From: Antricoccus suffuscus
GTDB taxonomy: Bacteria > Actinomycetota > Actinomycetes > Mycobacteriales > Antricoccaceae
Length of the DNA: 64,000 bases
Assembly: GCF_003003235.1 (NCBI RefSeq)
Contig: NZ_PVUE01000003.1
Span: forward strand, 117,150 to 181,149
Direction: 5' to 3'
Shown: positions 7,905 to 16,809 of the stretch, piece after piece
Position numbering within the stretch: position 1 is the first letter of the stretch
Layout of the letters: each line of letters begins with the position of its first letter
Made by a program: the position numbers and the translations under genes
Notes under the pieces: model-generated
The model's input: the letters and a program-made list of their open reading frames with translations, nothing else
The model's database searches: none
What the model was told of the DNA's origin: nothing

Positions 7905-7982
7905 TTGCCCTCTCGAGCCGTGTTGACCTCTCGCCGCGCGATCGATCTTATGCGCGCCAGCACTTCTGCTTGTTGTTGTTAA
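7905..7982 (+). CDS. Cysteine-rich leader peptide 1
   Basis: A 25-codon ORF starting at TTG 7905 and ending in Cys-Cys-Cys-stop. The conserved part reads SRRAIDLMRASTSACCC. It aligns codon for codon, without gaps, with the ATG-started leader at 10965. An internal ATG at 7950 gives a shorter alternative. Polycysteine upstream ORFs that sense cysteinyl-tRNA supply and attenuate downstream sulfur genes are known in mycobacteria and other actinobacteria, and SRRAIDLMR-like leaders occur before sulfur genes (family knowledge). The 358-bp gap between TetR and the binding protein holds only the operator, this ORF and a downstream hairpin. Confidence 0.7.
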   Translation: MPSRAVLTSRRAIDLMRASTSACCC

Positions 7983-8099
7983 TGGAGTAGCGCCCCAAGA
8001 CAGGGCCTTCCACTGCGCGTGTCCCTTCTGCTGACCCGCCATTCCTTTTTGTAACAGCCACTCTTGGCCCACGCGCTCGCGCGCTCGATTTTCGGGTGA

Positions 8100-8132
8100 G
8101 GGCTGCAAGTTGCCTGCCCGCTGGCCTTTTTT
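8100..8132 (+). terminator. Possible attenuator hairpin with T run
   Basis: GGGC/GCCC plus GCA/TGC can pair (8100-8119), with small bulges, followed after 7 nt by six T residues (8127-8132). It lies between leader peptide 1 and the lipoprotein start, where a Cys-responsive attenuator could act. The stem is imperfect. Confidence 0.3.
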
Positions 8133-8155
8133 ACCTCGCTGAGGACTCTATTTCG

Positions 8156-9670
8156 ATGAAACGCATCCGCTTTAAGCTCATTGCCGTCTTGACCGCACTC
8201 ATTGCCGCTACCGCTGCATGCAGTAGCGCAAGTGGCGGCTCCAACGACAGCACCCATCTGGACTGGGGATGGCGATTGCCCACATCATGGGATCCGGTTG
8301 CCTCGAGCGCCGGCAATGATGTGCACGCGCTGTCGCTGGTCTACTCCGGGCTGACCAAACAGGACCCCGACGGCAAGGCCGTGCCCGAGGCCGCCGAGTC
8401 GTGGGCCTACAACGCAGACGGCACCAAGTTGACCTTCAAACTTCGCGAAGGTCTGACGTTCAGCGACGGCTCGGCGTTGGACGCGACGGCGGTGAAGAAA
8501 AGCCTGGAGCGGGGCCGGGATGCTGACTACTCCACAAAACAGGCACAGTTAGCGGTTATCGGCAGTATCGACGTCGTCTCGCCCGCGGAGGTCAGTCTCA
8601 ATCTGACGCACGCGGACTACCAGATTCCGCTTCTGCTTGCCGGACTGACCGGGATGATCGTCAGCCCCGCGGCGTTCGAAGCCGACCCCAAGACCCTCGC
8701 GACCCAGCCGGTCGGTAGCGGACCTTTCCAGCTGACGTCATACAAGCCGGGCTCCGAGGCGCAGTTCAAGAAGTTCGACGGCTATTGGAATGCCGACGAC
8801 ATCCATTTGAAGACTCTTACTCAGAAGCAGCCTGCCGATGACTCGGTGATCGTCGCAGGCCTGCAGAGCGGGCAATACGACATAGCGTCGATCCCTCCTT
8901 CGCAGGTCGACGCGGCGAAGGCCGCGGGCTTCGACATCGATGTCAACAACGTGCTCACCGTTCGCACGCTCGACATCAACAACACGGTGGCTCCCTACGA
9001 CAACCCGAAGGTCATCGAGGCGATCAAGTACGCGCTAGATCGGCAGGCGCTCGTGGACGTCTCCGCGTTTGGCTATGGCGAGGTCAACTATCAGCCGTTC
9101 CCGAAGGGCTACGAGGCGTACAACAGCGACCTCGACGATCTGTACCCACATGACCTGGGCAAGGCGAAGGCGCTATTGACGGAGGCGGGCTATCCGGATG
9201 GGCTGAAGATCGAGCTGACGAGTTCGGAAACGGACAATGCGCTACCCGAGCAGATCGCCGCGCAGTTAGGCGATGCCGGGATCGACGTCACGATCAAGAC
9301 GATTCCCGCGGCCCAAGCTACCCAGGTCAAGTACATCAAACGGGAGGCGCCGTTCACGTTGGACAGTTTCTCCGGCCGCGAGTCGCCGGCGCAGGCGATG
9401 GAGGTCCTGTTCGGGCCGGAGGGTCTGATGAATCTAGGCCGTAACAGCCCACCCGAAGTGATCGCCGCGCTACAGAAAGTCTCGACCACACCGATCGAGG
9501 ACCCGAGCTACAAGCAGGTGCTGCAGGACGCGGTCGCTGTGGCGGTGAAGGCGATGCCCAATACATTCTTGTTCAGCTGGCCGCGGATATTCGCCCGCAG
9601 TAAGAAGGTCACTGGATTCGATCAATACCTTGCCGCGCAGCGGTTCGACGGCACGAAGATTGAGGCGTGA
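8156..9670 (+). CDS. ABC transporter substrate-binding lipoprotein 1 (oligopeptide/nickel type)
   Basis: A 504-residue family-5 extracellular solute-binding protein. The signal peptide ends in lipobox ATAAC (Cys about 22). Typical segments follow: [52 protein letters not shown] and a DxxxA repeat near the C-terminus. ATG 8156 has GAGGAC 9 nt upstream. It is the same length as the second copy at 11804 and clearly paralogous along its whole length. It is followed by a TGATG overlap with a flavin monooxygenase but has no permease of its own, so it probably shares the permease and ATPase encoded 4 kb downstream. More of its codons end in A/T than in the second copy. Confidence 0.9.
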   Translation: MKRIRFKLIAVLTALIAATAACSSASGGSNDSTHLDWGWRLPTSWDPVASSAGNDVHALSLVYSGLTKQDPDGKAVPEAAESWAYNADGTKLTFKLREGLTFSDGSALDATAVKKSLERGRDADYSTKQAQLAVIGSIDVVSPAEVSLNLTHADYQIPLLLAGLTGMIVSPAAFEADPKTLATQPVGSGPFQLTSYKPGSEAQFKKFDGYWNADDIHLKTLTQKQPADDSVIVAGLQSGQYDIASIPPSQVDAAKAAGFDIDVNNVLTVRTLDINNTVAPYDNPKVIEAIKYALDRQALVDVSAFGYGEVNYQPFPKGYEAYNSDLDDLYPHDLGKAKALLTEAGYPDGLKIELTSSETDNALPEQIAAQLGDAGIDVTIKTIPAAQATQVKYIKREAPFTLDSFSGRESPAQAMEVLFGPEGLMNLGRNSPPEVIAALQKVSTTPIEDPSYKQVLQDAVAVAVKAMPNTFLFSWPRIFARSKKVTGFDQYLAAQRFDGTKIEA

Positions 9671-10767
9671 TGAAGCTCGAAATCATTGGAATGGTCGGCA
9701 CTCGTCACGAGTCCGAGTCAACGGCGGCATCGGACCCTGAGGTCATCGATGTTGATTACGTACGCCAGTTTGCCAAGGCACATGATGAGGCGAAGTTCGA
9801 CCGAGTCCTCATCGGATACCGCTCGACCGCGCCGGACGGTTTCACCGTTGCGTCCGAGGTGCTGCACCATACCGAAAATCTTGGTGTCCTGATCGCGCAT
9901 CGCCCTGGGTTTGTGACTCCGACCTTGCAGGCACGGAAGTTGGCCACGTTGGACCACTTCAGTGGTGGCGGCCGGGTCGCAATTCACAACATTTCTGGCG
10001 GGAGCGACGTCGACCAGCGCCGTGATGGCGATTTCATCGACAAGGACGCACGGTATCGCCGCACCGCCGAGTTCATTCAGGTATTGCGTCAAACGTTCAC
10101 GTCGGAAGTGCCGTTCGATTTCGACGGCGAGTTCTACAAGCTTGAGCAGGCATTGAGCGCCGTACGGCCGGCATCGGGCGCCGGCATCCCGATCTACTTC
10201 GGTGGGCAGTCACCGATCGCGGTTGAGGTCGGTGCGCAACATGCCGACGTCTTCATGTTGTTTGGTGAGCCGCTGGAACAGACGGCGGAGCGAATTGGGC
10301 TGATTCGTGAGGCAGCGGCCCGGCACGGCCGGTCGGTGGAGTTCAGTTTGTCGACCCGACCGATCGTTGCGCAGACCGAGGAAGCTGCATGGCAGCGGGC
10401 GCAGCAGATCTACGACGACGCGCTTGCTCGCCAGGGCGCCGTTAGTGCGTTTGCGCAGGAATACAAAAAGTCCAGCACGGCGGTGTCGCGACAGCGGCTG
10501 CAGGAGCAGGCGGCAAAGAAGGAGGTTCACGACGAGCGCCTCTGGTTCGGAATCACGAAACTCACCGGGCCGGGCGGCAATTCGACCGCCCACGTCGGTA
10601 CGCCGGATCAGGTCGCCGAAGCACTCCTGCAGTACTACGACCTGGGCGTGAGCAAGTTCCTGATCCGTGGATTCGACCCGCTCAAGGACGTCGTGGACTG
10701 GGGTCACGAGCTGATTCCGCGGATTCGCGAGGGAGCGAAAACGCGAGCAGCCACTGTCGCCAGATAG
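9670..10767 (+). CDS. LLM-class flavin-dependent monooxygenase 1 (SsuD-like)
   Basis: A 365-residue bacterial-luciferase-type TIM barrel that uses FMNH2 and O2. The start (LEIIGMVGTRHESES), HRPGFVTPTLQARKLATLD, the GGRVAIHNISGG segment and YFGGQSP near residue 175 match the alkanesulfonate-monooxygenase branch. Such enzymes cleave C-S bonds of sulfonates or sulfones (family knowledge). The substrate here is unknown. The start overlaps the lipoprotein stop as TGATG; a GTG at 9667 is the alternative. In the first 61 codons I count 20 ending in A or T, against 10 in the paralogue at 16806, suggesting different histories. A strong terminator follows. Confidence 0.88.
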   Translation: MKLEIIGMVGTRHESESTAASDPEVIDVDYVRQFAKAHDEAKFDRVLIGYRSTAPDGFTVASEVLHHTENLGVLIAHRPGFVTPTLQARKLATLDHFSGGGRVAIHNISGGSDVDQRRDGDFIDKDARYRRTAEFIQVLRQTFTSEVPFDFDGEFYKLEQALSAVRPASGAGIPIYFGGQSPIAVEVGAQHADVFMLFGEPLEQTAERIGLIREAAARHGRSVEFSLSTRPIVAQTEEAAWQRAQQIYDDALARQGAVSAFAQEYKKSSTAVSRQRLQEQAAKKEVHDERLWFGITKLTGPGGNSTAHVGTPDQVAEALLQYYDLGVSKFLIRGFDPLKDVVDWGHELIPRIREGAKTRAATVAR

Positions 10768-10788
10768 CAATTCGCCCGCATCCGGACT

Positions 10789-10825
10789 CGGCGCGCCTCT
10801 TCACGAGAGGCGCGCCGGGTCGTTT
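10789..10825 (+). terminator. Rho-independent terminator
   Basis: A perfect 12-bp stem, CGGCGCGCCTCT (10789-10800) with its complement (10806-10817), 5-nt loop, then a T-rich stretch (GGTCGTTTGTT). It closes the first sulfur unit. Confidence 0.75.
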
Positions 10826-10862
10826 GTTAGGTCACAAACCGAGTCCGCGCATAGACGGGTTC

Positions 10863-10878
10863 TGTACTGCTTGGTACC
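10863..10878. promoter_or_regulatory. TetR-type operator, copy 3
   Basis: TGTACTGCTTGGTACC, upstream of leader peptide 2. It differs from the 7805 site at only two positions in 16. The 467-bp gap between the two units contains, in order, a terminator, this site, leader peptide 2 and a hairpin; the rest (11072-11234) shows nothing I recognise. Confidence 0.55.
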
Positions 10879-10964
10879 GTTTGTAGATATTCACGGCAGC
10901 GGGCTACCGCTGCCTCTGTCGCAGAAGGGTGCTGAGTCTGACCATGCTGGCCAATTCTCTGCCC

Positions 10965-11042
10965 ATGCCAAAGCGACCAGTTCTGACTTCACGTCGCGCG
11001 ATCGATCTCATGCGCGCATGCACCTGCACCTGTTGTCGGTAG
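10965..11042 (+). CDS. Cysteine-rich leader peptide 2
   Basis: A 25-codon ORF starting at ATG 10965 and ending SRRAIDLMRACTCTCCR-stop, with four Cys in its last six residues. It is the same length as leader 1, with identical VLTSRRAIDLMRA and diverged flanks, which argues for selection on the peptide. It precedes the flavin reductase-transporter operon and is followed at once by a perfect hairpin. A role in cysteine-responsive attenuation is inferred from known actinobacterial polycysteine leaders. Confidence 0.75.
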   Translation: MPKRPVLTSRRAIDLMRACTCTCCR

Positions 11043-11049
11043 ACCAGCC

Positions 11050-11071
11050 GACGTCCTGCATCTAGGACGTC
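11050..11071 (+). promoter_or_regulatory. Hairpin after leader peptide 2
   Basis: GACGTCCT (11050-11057) and AGGACGTC (11064-11071) form a perfect 8-bp stem with a 6-nt loop, 8 nt after the leader stop. No T run follows, so it is not a simple terminator. A ribosome stalled on the Cys codons or released at the stop would affect its folding. Confidence 0.45.
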
Positions 11072-11234
11072 CCGGCCACACCTCTCCCCGGGTCCCAACT
11101 CTGTTCCTCAGACTCCGAGAACGACCGAGTTCTGACCGATAGCCCGGGTCGAGCGCCGGTTCAGCACTCTTGCCTATCGCCGCTTCTGCAGTGCGCCTGT
11201 CTGCGCGCTGCAGTCAGAACCTGGAAGAACCCAC

Positions 11235-11804
11235 ATGGTCGCGCTTCGCTCAGTTTCCACTCTCGCTGCACAGCCTGCAGACTTACCCATCGCCTCGATC
11301 CGTCGGAGCGTCACACCTGACGACTTCCGTCAGGTGTTCCGGGGGTACGCCGCCGGCGTCGTCGTCGTCACCGCGGATGCGGGAGACGGGCCCGCCGGTT
11401 TCACGGCGACTTCGCTGTCAACCCTGTCTCTCGAACCGCCGCTGATCTCGTTCTCCATCGCCAACAACTCATCGGCGTGGTCGACGATCCGGCGGGTCGA
11501 CTCACTGACTATCAACTTCCTCGACGCCGACCAGCACGCGACGGCCGCGCGCTTCGCGACCAGCGGAATCGACCGCTTCGCCCAGCCGACGGCGTGGTCC
11601 CGGTTGGACTCCGGCCACGTGGTCCTCGACGACGCGCCCAGCATCTTGGTCGCCGAGGTCGAGTACCGCTGGGAGATGGGCGATCACCACATGATCGTGG
11701 CCCAAGTCCGTCGCGCCGACGTACGCCGGTCGCACGCCCCGCTCGTCTATCACGCCGGAAACTTCGGCGGCGTCGTTCCAACTCAGCCCGAGGTATCCGC
11801 GTAG
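11235..11804 (+). CDS. Flavin reductase (flavin_Reduct/DIM6-NTAB family)
   Basis: A 189-residue FMN-binding split-barrel flavin reductase. Landmarks are FRQVFRGYAAGVVVVTA, FTATSLSTLSLEPPLISFSI and the C-terminal PLVYHAGNFG. It would reduce FMN with NAD(P)H and pass it to the LLM monooxygenases encoded here (family knowledge). ATG 11235 has GGAAG 7 nt upstream. It is the first gene of a seven-gene operon; its TAG overlaps the GTG of the next lipoprotein (TAGTG). Confidence 0.88.
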   Translation: MVALRSVSTLAAQPADLPIASIRRSVTPDDFRQVFRGYAAGVVVVTADAGDGPAGFTATSLSTLSLEPPLISFSIANNSSAWSTIRRVDSLTINFLDADQHATAARFATSGIDRFAQPTAWSRLDSGHVVLDDAPSILVAEVEYRWEMGDHHMIVAQVRRADVRRSHAPLVYHAGNFGGVVPTQPEVSA

Positions 11805-13318
11805 TGAACCGCTTGACCGTAAAACTGATTGCCCTGCTGACCGCATTGGTTGCGGTGACCACCGCATGCGGTGCCGGGAATGCGGGAAGCTCCGACCCGA
11901 CACACCTGACGTGGGGTTGGGGAATGCCGAGCTCGTGGGACCCCGTCGCGTCGACGGCCGGCGCCGACGTTCACTCGCTATCGCTCGTCTACTCCGGCCT
12001 GACAAAGCAGGATCCCGACGGCAAGGCGGTGCCCGAGGCGGCGAAGTCCTGGGCCTACAACGACGACGGATCGGCAATCACGTTCACGCTGCGCGACGGC
12101 CTGAAGTTCAGCGATGGGACCGCACTGGACGCAACCGCGGTAAAGAAGAGCCTCGAGCGCGGTCGCGATGCGGAGTACTCGACGAAGCGGGCGCAGCTCG
12201 CGATCATCGCGAGCATCGACGTACTTTCGCCCACCGAAGTGCGGCTCACCTTGACCCAACCGGACTACCAGATTCCCGACCTGCTGGCCGGACTCACCGG
12301 AATGATCGTCAGTCCAAAGGCCTTCGAATCCGACCCGAAGTCGCTTGCGACTAAGCCGGTTGGCAGCGGGCCGTTCGAGCTCACGTCGTACACGCCGGGC
12401 TCCGAGGCGCAGCTCAAGAAGTACGACGGCTATTACAACGCCGCCGACATTCATATCAAAACGCTGACTCAGAAGCAGCCGGCGGACGATTCGGTCATCA
12501 TTGCCGGCCTGCAGAGCGGACAGTACGACATCGCGGTCATCCCGCCGTCACAGGTCGAGGCGGCTAAGAAGGCGGGCTTCGACGTCGACGTCAACAAGGT
12601 GCTGACCGTCCGCACACTCGACATCAACAACACGGTCGCGCCGTTCGACAACCCCAAGGTCGTCGAGGCCATCAAGTACGCCCTTGACCGAAAAGCTTTG
12701 GTGGATAAGGCATTCTTCGGGTTCGGCGACCCCAACTACCAGCCGTTCCCGTCCGGGTACGTCGCGAATAACCCGGCGCTGGACAACCTCTACCCGCACG
12801 ATGTCAAGAAGGCGAAGTCGCTCTTGGCCGAGGCGGGCTACCCGAACGGCGTCGACCTGACGTTGACGTCGTACGACACCGGTGGCCTGGCCGAACAGAT
12901 CGTGTCCCAGCTGGGTGAGGCCGGGATCAACGTCAAGATCCAAACACTGCCGCTTGCCCAAGCCTCGCAGCAGATCTACATCAAACGCGAAGCCCCGTTC
13001 GCGCTCGACAGCTTCTCCGGCCGCGAGTCGCCGGCGCAAGCGATGGAGGTGCTCTTCGGCCCGGAGGGTCTGATGAACCTCGGCCGAAACACGCCGCCAG
13101 AAGTGGTGACAGCGATGCAGAAGATCTCCACCACGCCAACCGATGACCCGAGCTACCCGACGGTCGTCCAGGACGCGGTCGCCGTTGCGGTGAAGGCGAT
13201 GCCGAACGCGTTCCTGTTCAGCTGGCCACGAATCTTCGCACGCAATAAGGACGTGAAGGGATTCACGCCTTACATTGGCGCGCAGCGATTCGATGGCACG
13301 AAGATCGAGGCGTCATGA
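11804..13318 (+). CDS. ABC transporter substrate-binding lipoprotein 2
   Basis: A 504-residue family-5 solute-binding protein. It begins at GTG 11804 (VNRLTVKLIALLTALVAVTT), with lipobox VTTAC and a mature part closely similar to the lipoprotein at 8156 over its full length, for example [20 protein letters not shown] in both. The open frame extends far upstream, but the signal peptide fixes the start. It is translationally coupled to the flavin reductase before it and to the permease after it (ATGA). It would deliver the sulfur compound or peptide-like substrate to the DppBC-type permeases that follow. Confidence 0.9.
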   Translation: MNRLTVKLIALLTALVAVTTACGAGNAGSSDPTHLTWGWGMPSSWDPVASTAGADVHSLSLVYSGLTKQDPDGKAVPEAAKSWAYNDDGSAITFTLRDGLKFSDGTALDATAVKKSLERGRDAEYSTKRAQLAIIASIDVLSPTEVRLTLTQPDYQIPDLLAGLTGMIVSPKAFESDPKSLATKPVGSGPFELTSYTPGSEAQLKKYDGYYNAADIHIKTLTQKQPADDSVIIAGLQSGQYDIAVIPPSQVEAAKKAGFDVDVNKVLTVRTLDINNTVAPFDNPKVVEAIKYALDRKALVDKAFFGFGDPNYQPFPSGYVANNPALDNLYPHDVKKAKSLLAEAGYPNGVDLTLTSYDTGGLAEQIVSQLGEAGINVKIQTLPLAQASQQIYIKREAPFALDSFSGRESPAQAMEVLFGPEGLMNLGRNTPPEVVTAMQKISTTPTDDPSYPTVVQDAVAVAVKAMPNAFLFSWPRIFARNKDVKGFTPYIGAQRFDGTKIEAS

Positions 13319-14328
13319 CGGCGGCCGCGGTCCTCGACGCTTCGCCGAAGCTCTCTGCGCGGCCGCGCACACTCTCGCCACTGCTGGCGTTGGCGCGGGG
13401 GATCGGCACCATCGTCGCGGTTCTGCTGTTCGCGAGCTTCGGCACGTTTGCACTCGGTGCGATCGCGGGCTCAAGTCCCGGTGCCGTGGCGCTGGGGTCC
13501 GATGCCACCCCGGCCGCGATTGCCGCGTTCGACCATAACGTCGGCTACGACCGGCCCATGATTGTGCGGTACGTCGACTGGCTTACCTCCGCGCTCAGTG
13601 GAGACCTTGGCACGTCCTGGTTCAGCGGCATTCCGGTCGCGAAGTCGCTGGCGGACCGCTTACCCGTCAGCCTTTCGCTCGCCGGCCTGGCCCTGCTGAT
13701 TGCGATCGTGGTCGGCGGCGCAGCGGGAATCCTCGCGGGGATGCGGCGTCGTACGATCGTCGATCGGGCGATCACAGTGACCTCCGGCGCGCTGTCGACG
13801 CTGCCGCCGTTTGTGGCCGGCATCGGGCTGATCGTGATCTTCTCGGTCGGACTCGGGGCATTGCCATCGGGCGGCTACGTACCCGCTACGGCCGGTTTCG
13901 GTACCTGGCTGAGTTTCTTGATCCTTCCGGCGGTGGCGCTGAGCTTGGACGCAGCCTGCGAAATCACCCGTCAGCTGCGCACCGGGATCGTGTCGGCGAT
14001 GGAGGAAAACTACGTCACCGGTGCGGTTGTGCGGGGCCTGACACCGCGGCGGATCATGTTCGGCCACGTGCTGCGCAACGCCGCCGGCCCAGCACTCGCC
14101 GTGGTGGGGCTGCACATTCCTCGGCTGATCGGCGGCGCCGTGGTGACTGAGGCGGTGTTCGCACTACCGGGCATGGGTCAGCTCGCCCGCGATAGCGCCT
14201 TGCAGGGCGATATTCCCGTCGTGCAAGGGATCCTGCTCGTCGTACTCGGCCTGGTGCTGGTGTCCAACACCGTCGTCAACGTTCTTCTTGAGCGGCTGCG
14301 GCCGCACGCGGCGAGGGCCGACTCATGA
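13315..14328 (+). CDS. ABC transporter permease (DppB/OppB type)
   Basis: A 337-residue inner-membrane permease with six predicted helices. VGYDRPMIVRYVDWL before residue 90 and GDLGTSW are typical of the DppB branch. The EAA loop, which contacts the ATPase, lies around YVTGAVVRGLTPRRIMFGHVLRNA (about 237-260), and EAVFALPGMGQLARDS follows. The ATG overlaps the previous stop by 4 bp. It should pair with the next gene as the translocation channel. Confidence 0.92.
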   Translation: MTAAAVLDASPKLSARPRTLSPLLALARGIGTIVAVLLFASFGTFALGAIAGSSPGAVALGSDATPAAIAAFDHNVGYDRPMIVRYVDWLTSALSGDLGTSWFSGIPVAKSLADRLPVSLSLAGLALLIAIVVGGAAGILAGMRRRTIVDRAITVTSGALSTLPPFVAGIGLIVIFSVGLGALPSGGYVPATAGFGTWLSFLILPAVALSLDAACEITRQLRTGIVSAMEENYVTGAVVRGLTPRRIMFGHVLRNAAGPALAVVGLHIPRLIGGAVVTEAVFALPGMGQLARDSALQGDIPVVQGILLVVLGLVLVSNTVVNVLLERLRPHAARADS

Positions 14329-15188
14329 GTCTCATCGGACGCGCATTGAAGTCCAACCGTACGGCGCAGGTATCAATCGTCGTACTCGTCATCGTCGCCA
14401 TCCTGGTGATCTTCGGTGGATGGCTGGCGCCGTACGACCCGCTCAAGCAGGGCTCTGCGATCCTGCAAGGTCCTAGCGGCGCGCACTGGCTGGGCACCGA
14501 CAACCTCGGCCGAGACACCCTGTCCCGGCTGCTGGCTGGGAGTCGGCTTTCGGTCCTCGGTGCCGTGGAGGCGACGCTGGTGGGCGCCGTACTCGGGGCG
14601 ATCCCTGGGCTACTTTCGGTATATTTAGGGCGCACCGGCGAATGGCTACTGCTGCGGCTGATGGATGCACTGTTGGCACTGCCATTCATCATTGTCGCGA
14701 TCGCGGTGGCCGGCGTGGCCGGTGGCGGTCTGCATCCGGCCATGATCACCATCGGAGTGCTCTTCGCGCCGACGTTCTTCCGTATTTCCCGATCCGCGAC
14801 GCTCGGACTGCGCCGCGCGGGCTACGTCGAGGCTGCCGAGCTCTTCGGCTCCTCGACCGCCCGGCTGGTTGTGCGGCACGTGTGGCGCAAGGTCGCAACG
14901 CCGATTGCGGTTGCCGCGGCCAACACCACCGGCGCAGGGCTACTGGTCGTGTCCTCGCTGATGTTTCTCGGGATCGGCGTCGCGCCACCGGCACCCACAT
15001 GGGGCGGCATGCTCGCGACCGATCTCAACTTCCTGAGCCAGGCGCCGATGGCGCCTCTCGCACCGGCCGTGCTGATCATGGTCACGGTCGGCGCGCTCAA
15101 CCTGCTCGCCGACGCGATCCGCGAGGACACGCCGACTGCCCGTAGTACTACCCGACGGAAGGAGCGTGCCAATGTCAACGCTCATTGA
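14325..15188 (+). CDS. ABC transporter permease (DppC/OppC type)
   Basis: A 287-residue permease with the N-terminal OppC_N-like segment (APYDPLKQG), HWLGTDNLGRDTLSRLLAGSR and an EAA loop around GYVEAAELFGSSTARLVVRHV. Five to six membrane helices are predicted. The ATG overlaps the DppB-like stop (ATGA), and the 3' end runs 17 bp into the ATPase gene. It forms the heterodimeric channel with the preceding protein. Confidence 0.92.
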   Translation: MSLIGRALKSNRTAQVSIVVLVIVAILVIFGGWLAPYDPLKQGSAILQGPSGAHWLGTDNLGRDTLSRLLAGSRLSVLGAVEATLVGAVLGAIPGLLSVYLGRTGEWLLLRLMDALLALPFIIVAIAVAGVAGGGLHPAMITIGVLFAPTFFRISRSATLGLRRAGYVEAAELFGSSTARLVVRHVWRKVATPIAVAAANTTGAGLLVVSSLMFLGIGVAPPAPTWGGMLATDLNFLSQAPMAPLAPAVLIMVTVGALNLLADAIREDTPTARSTTRRKERANVNAH

Positions 15189-16809
15189 TGCGCCGGTCGA
15201 TGCGCTGGACCGACTGGACACCTCAGCGCGAGAACCACTGCTGCAGATAGAAAATCTGTCCATCGGCACGCCGACCACCACTCTGGTGAACGAGGTGTCG
15301 CTCGAGGTCGGCCGCGGTGAGATTGTCGGCATCGTCGGCGAGTCCGGCAGCGGTAAAACGCTGACCTGCCGCGCGGTGCTGGGGCTACTTCCCGGTACGA
15401 CGGCCGTCACGCATGGGCGGATCACGCTCGGCAGCCAGGATCTCGCCTCGTTCACCGCACGGCAGTGGCTCGGTGTGCGCGGCCGACGTGTTGGTGCGGT
15501 CTTCCAGGACCCGGCGTCGTACCTCAACCCGTCGCTGACCATCGGCCATCAAATCGCCGAAGTGTTGACGCACACGGCCGATGTCGAGCGCAAAGAGATC
15601 CGTGACCGGTCGATCGAGTTACTACATTCGGTGGGGCTGAAGGATTCAGATCGAGTGTTGCGTCAGCATCCGTTCGAGCTGTCCGGCGGGATGCTGCAGC
15701 GCGCACTACTCGCGGTGGCGATCGCCGGTGGCCCAGAGCTGTTGATCGCCGACGAGGCGACCACAGCACTCGACGTAACGGTGCAGGCCGAGGTCCTCGA
15801 CCTGCTCGAGCGACTGCGGGCCGAAAAGAACATGTCGATCCTGCTGGTCTCGCACGATCTGGCGCTTGTCGCCGAACGCACCGACCGGGTAGCGGTGTTC
15901 TCCGAAGGCCGCAAGGTCGAGGAGGGGCCGACTAAGGACATCGTCGCTCGCCCGCAGCACCCATATACCAAAGAGCTCATCGGGCAGGCGCGCACCGTCG
16001 TACGTCGACACGACCTGCCCGCGCGCGAAGGCGACGATGCGGTACTCGACGTGCGCAAGATCAATGTCTCGCTCGGCCGTGGCAAGAAGCGGCACGATAT
16101 CTTGCACGAGGTCGACCTGAGGGTGCGCCCCGGTGAGATCGTCGGCCTGATAGGCGAAACCGGTTCGGGAAAGACCACTCTGGCTCGGACCGTGCTTGGA
16201 CTGGCGCGTCCGTCCGCTGGCGAAATCGGGGTCGGTGGGGCGGAGGTGTCCGGGCTGAAGGGACGTCGTCGGCGTGCGTGGCGGCGTACCGGCGCCGTGC
16301 AGTACATCTTTCAGGACCCACTGCGGGCGCTCGATCCAGATCTCACCGCCGGCGAGAGCATCGGCGAGCCGCTGGTGATCGCCGGCGCCGACGACATCGC
16401 GACGCGGGTCCGAGACGTGCTCGACGCGGTCAAGCTCGATCACAGCCTGGCCGAGCGCAAACCGGCCGAGCTCTCCGGCGGCCAGCGGCAACGGATCTGT
16501 GTGGCCCGCGCCCTGATCACGAATCCATCGCTGCTGATCTGCGACGAGCCGGCGAGTGCTCTGGACGCAACCAACCGCAACCACATCCTTGCCCTGCTTG
16601 ATGAATTGCGGCGTACTCGCGACATCGGCATCCTGCTGATCTCGCACGATCTCGGCACACTCGAGGGCCTCGCCGACCGAATTGCGGTGCTCTATCGCGG
16701 CCGGGTCGTCGAAACGGGACCGACAAGCGAGCTGTTTGCCGCTCCGACACACCCTTACACCCAACGCTTGCTGGCAAGCACCCCCAACCTGGAAGGAATC
16801 CTGGCATGA
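15172..16809 (+). CDS. Dual-domain ABC ATPase (DppD-DppF fusion)
   Basis: A 545-residue protein with two complete nucleotide-binding domains. Domain 1 has Walker A GESGSGKT, signature LSGGMLQR and Walker B ELLIADEAT. Domain 2 has Walker A GETGSGKT, signature LSGGQRQR and Walker B LLICDEPAS. Each ends with the oligopeptide-transporter tail (HPYTKELIG and HPYTQRLLAS). I chose ATG 15172 because GGAAGGAG lies 7 nt upstream; a GTG at 15166 is too near that site. One fused protein energises both permeases. Confidence 0.93.
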   Translation: MSTLIDAPVDALDRLDTSAREPLLQIENLSIGTPTTTLVNEVSLEVGRGEIVGIVGESGSGKTLTCRAVLGLLPGTTAVTHGRITLGSQDLASFTARQWLGVRGRRVGAVFQDPASYLNPSLTIGHQIAEVLTHTADVERKEIRDRSIELLHSVGLKDSDRVLRQHPFELSGGMLQRALLAVAIAGGPELLIADEATTALDVTVQAEVLDLLERLRAEKNMSILLVSHDLALVAERTDRVAVFSEGRKVEEGPTKDIVARPQHPYTKELIGQARTVVRRHDLPAREGDDAVLDVRKINVSLGRGKKRHDILHEVDLRVRPGEIVGLIGETGSGKTTLARTVLGLARPSAGEIGVGGAEVSGLKGRRRRAWRRTGAVQYIFQDPLRALDPDLTAGESIGEPLVIAGADDIATRVRDVLDAVKLDHSLAERKPAELSGGQRQRICVARALITNPSLLICDEPASALDATNRNHILALLDELRRTRDIGILLISHDLGTLEGLADRIAVLYRGRVVETGPTSELFAAPTHPYTQRLLASTPNLEGILA

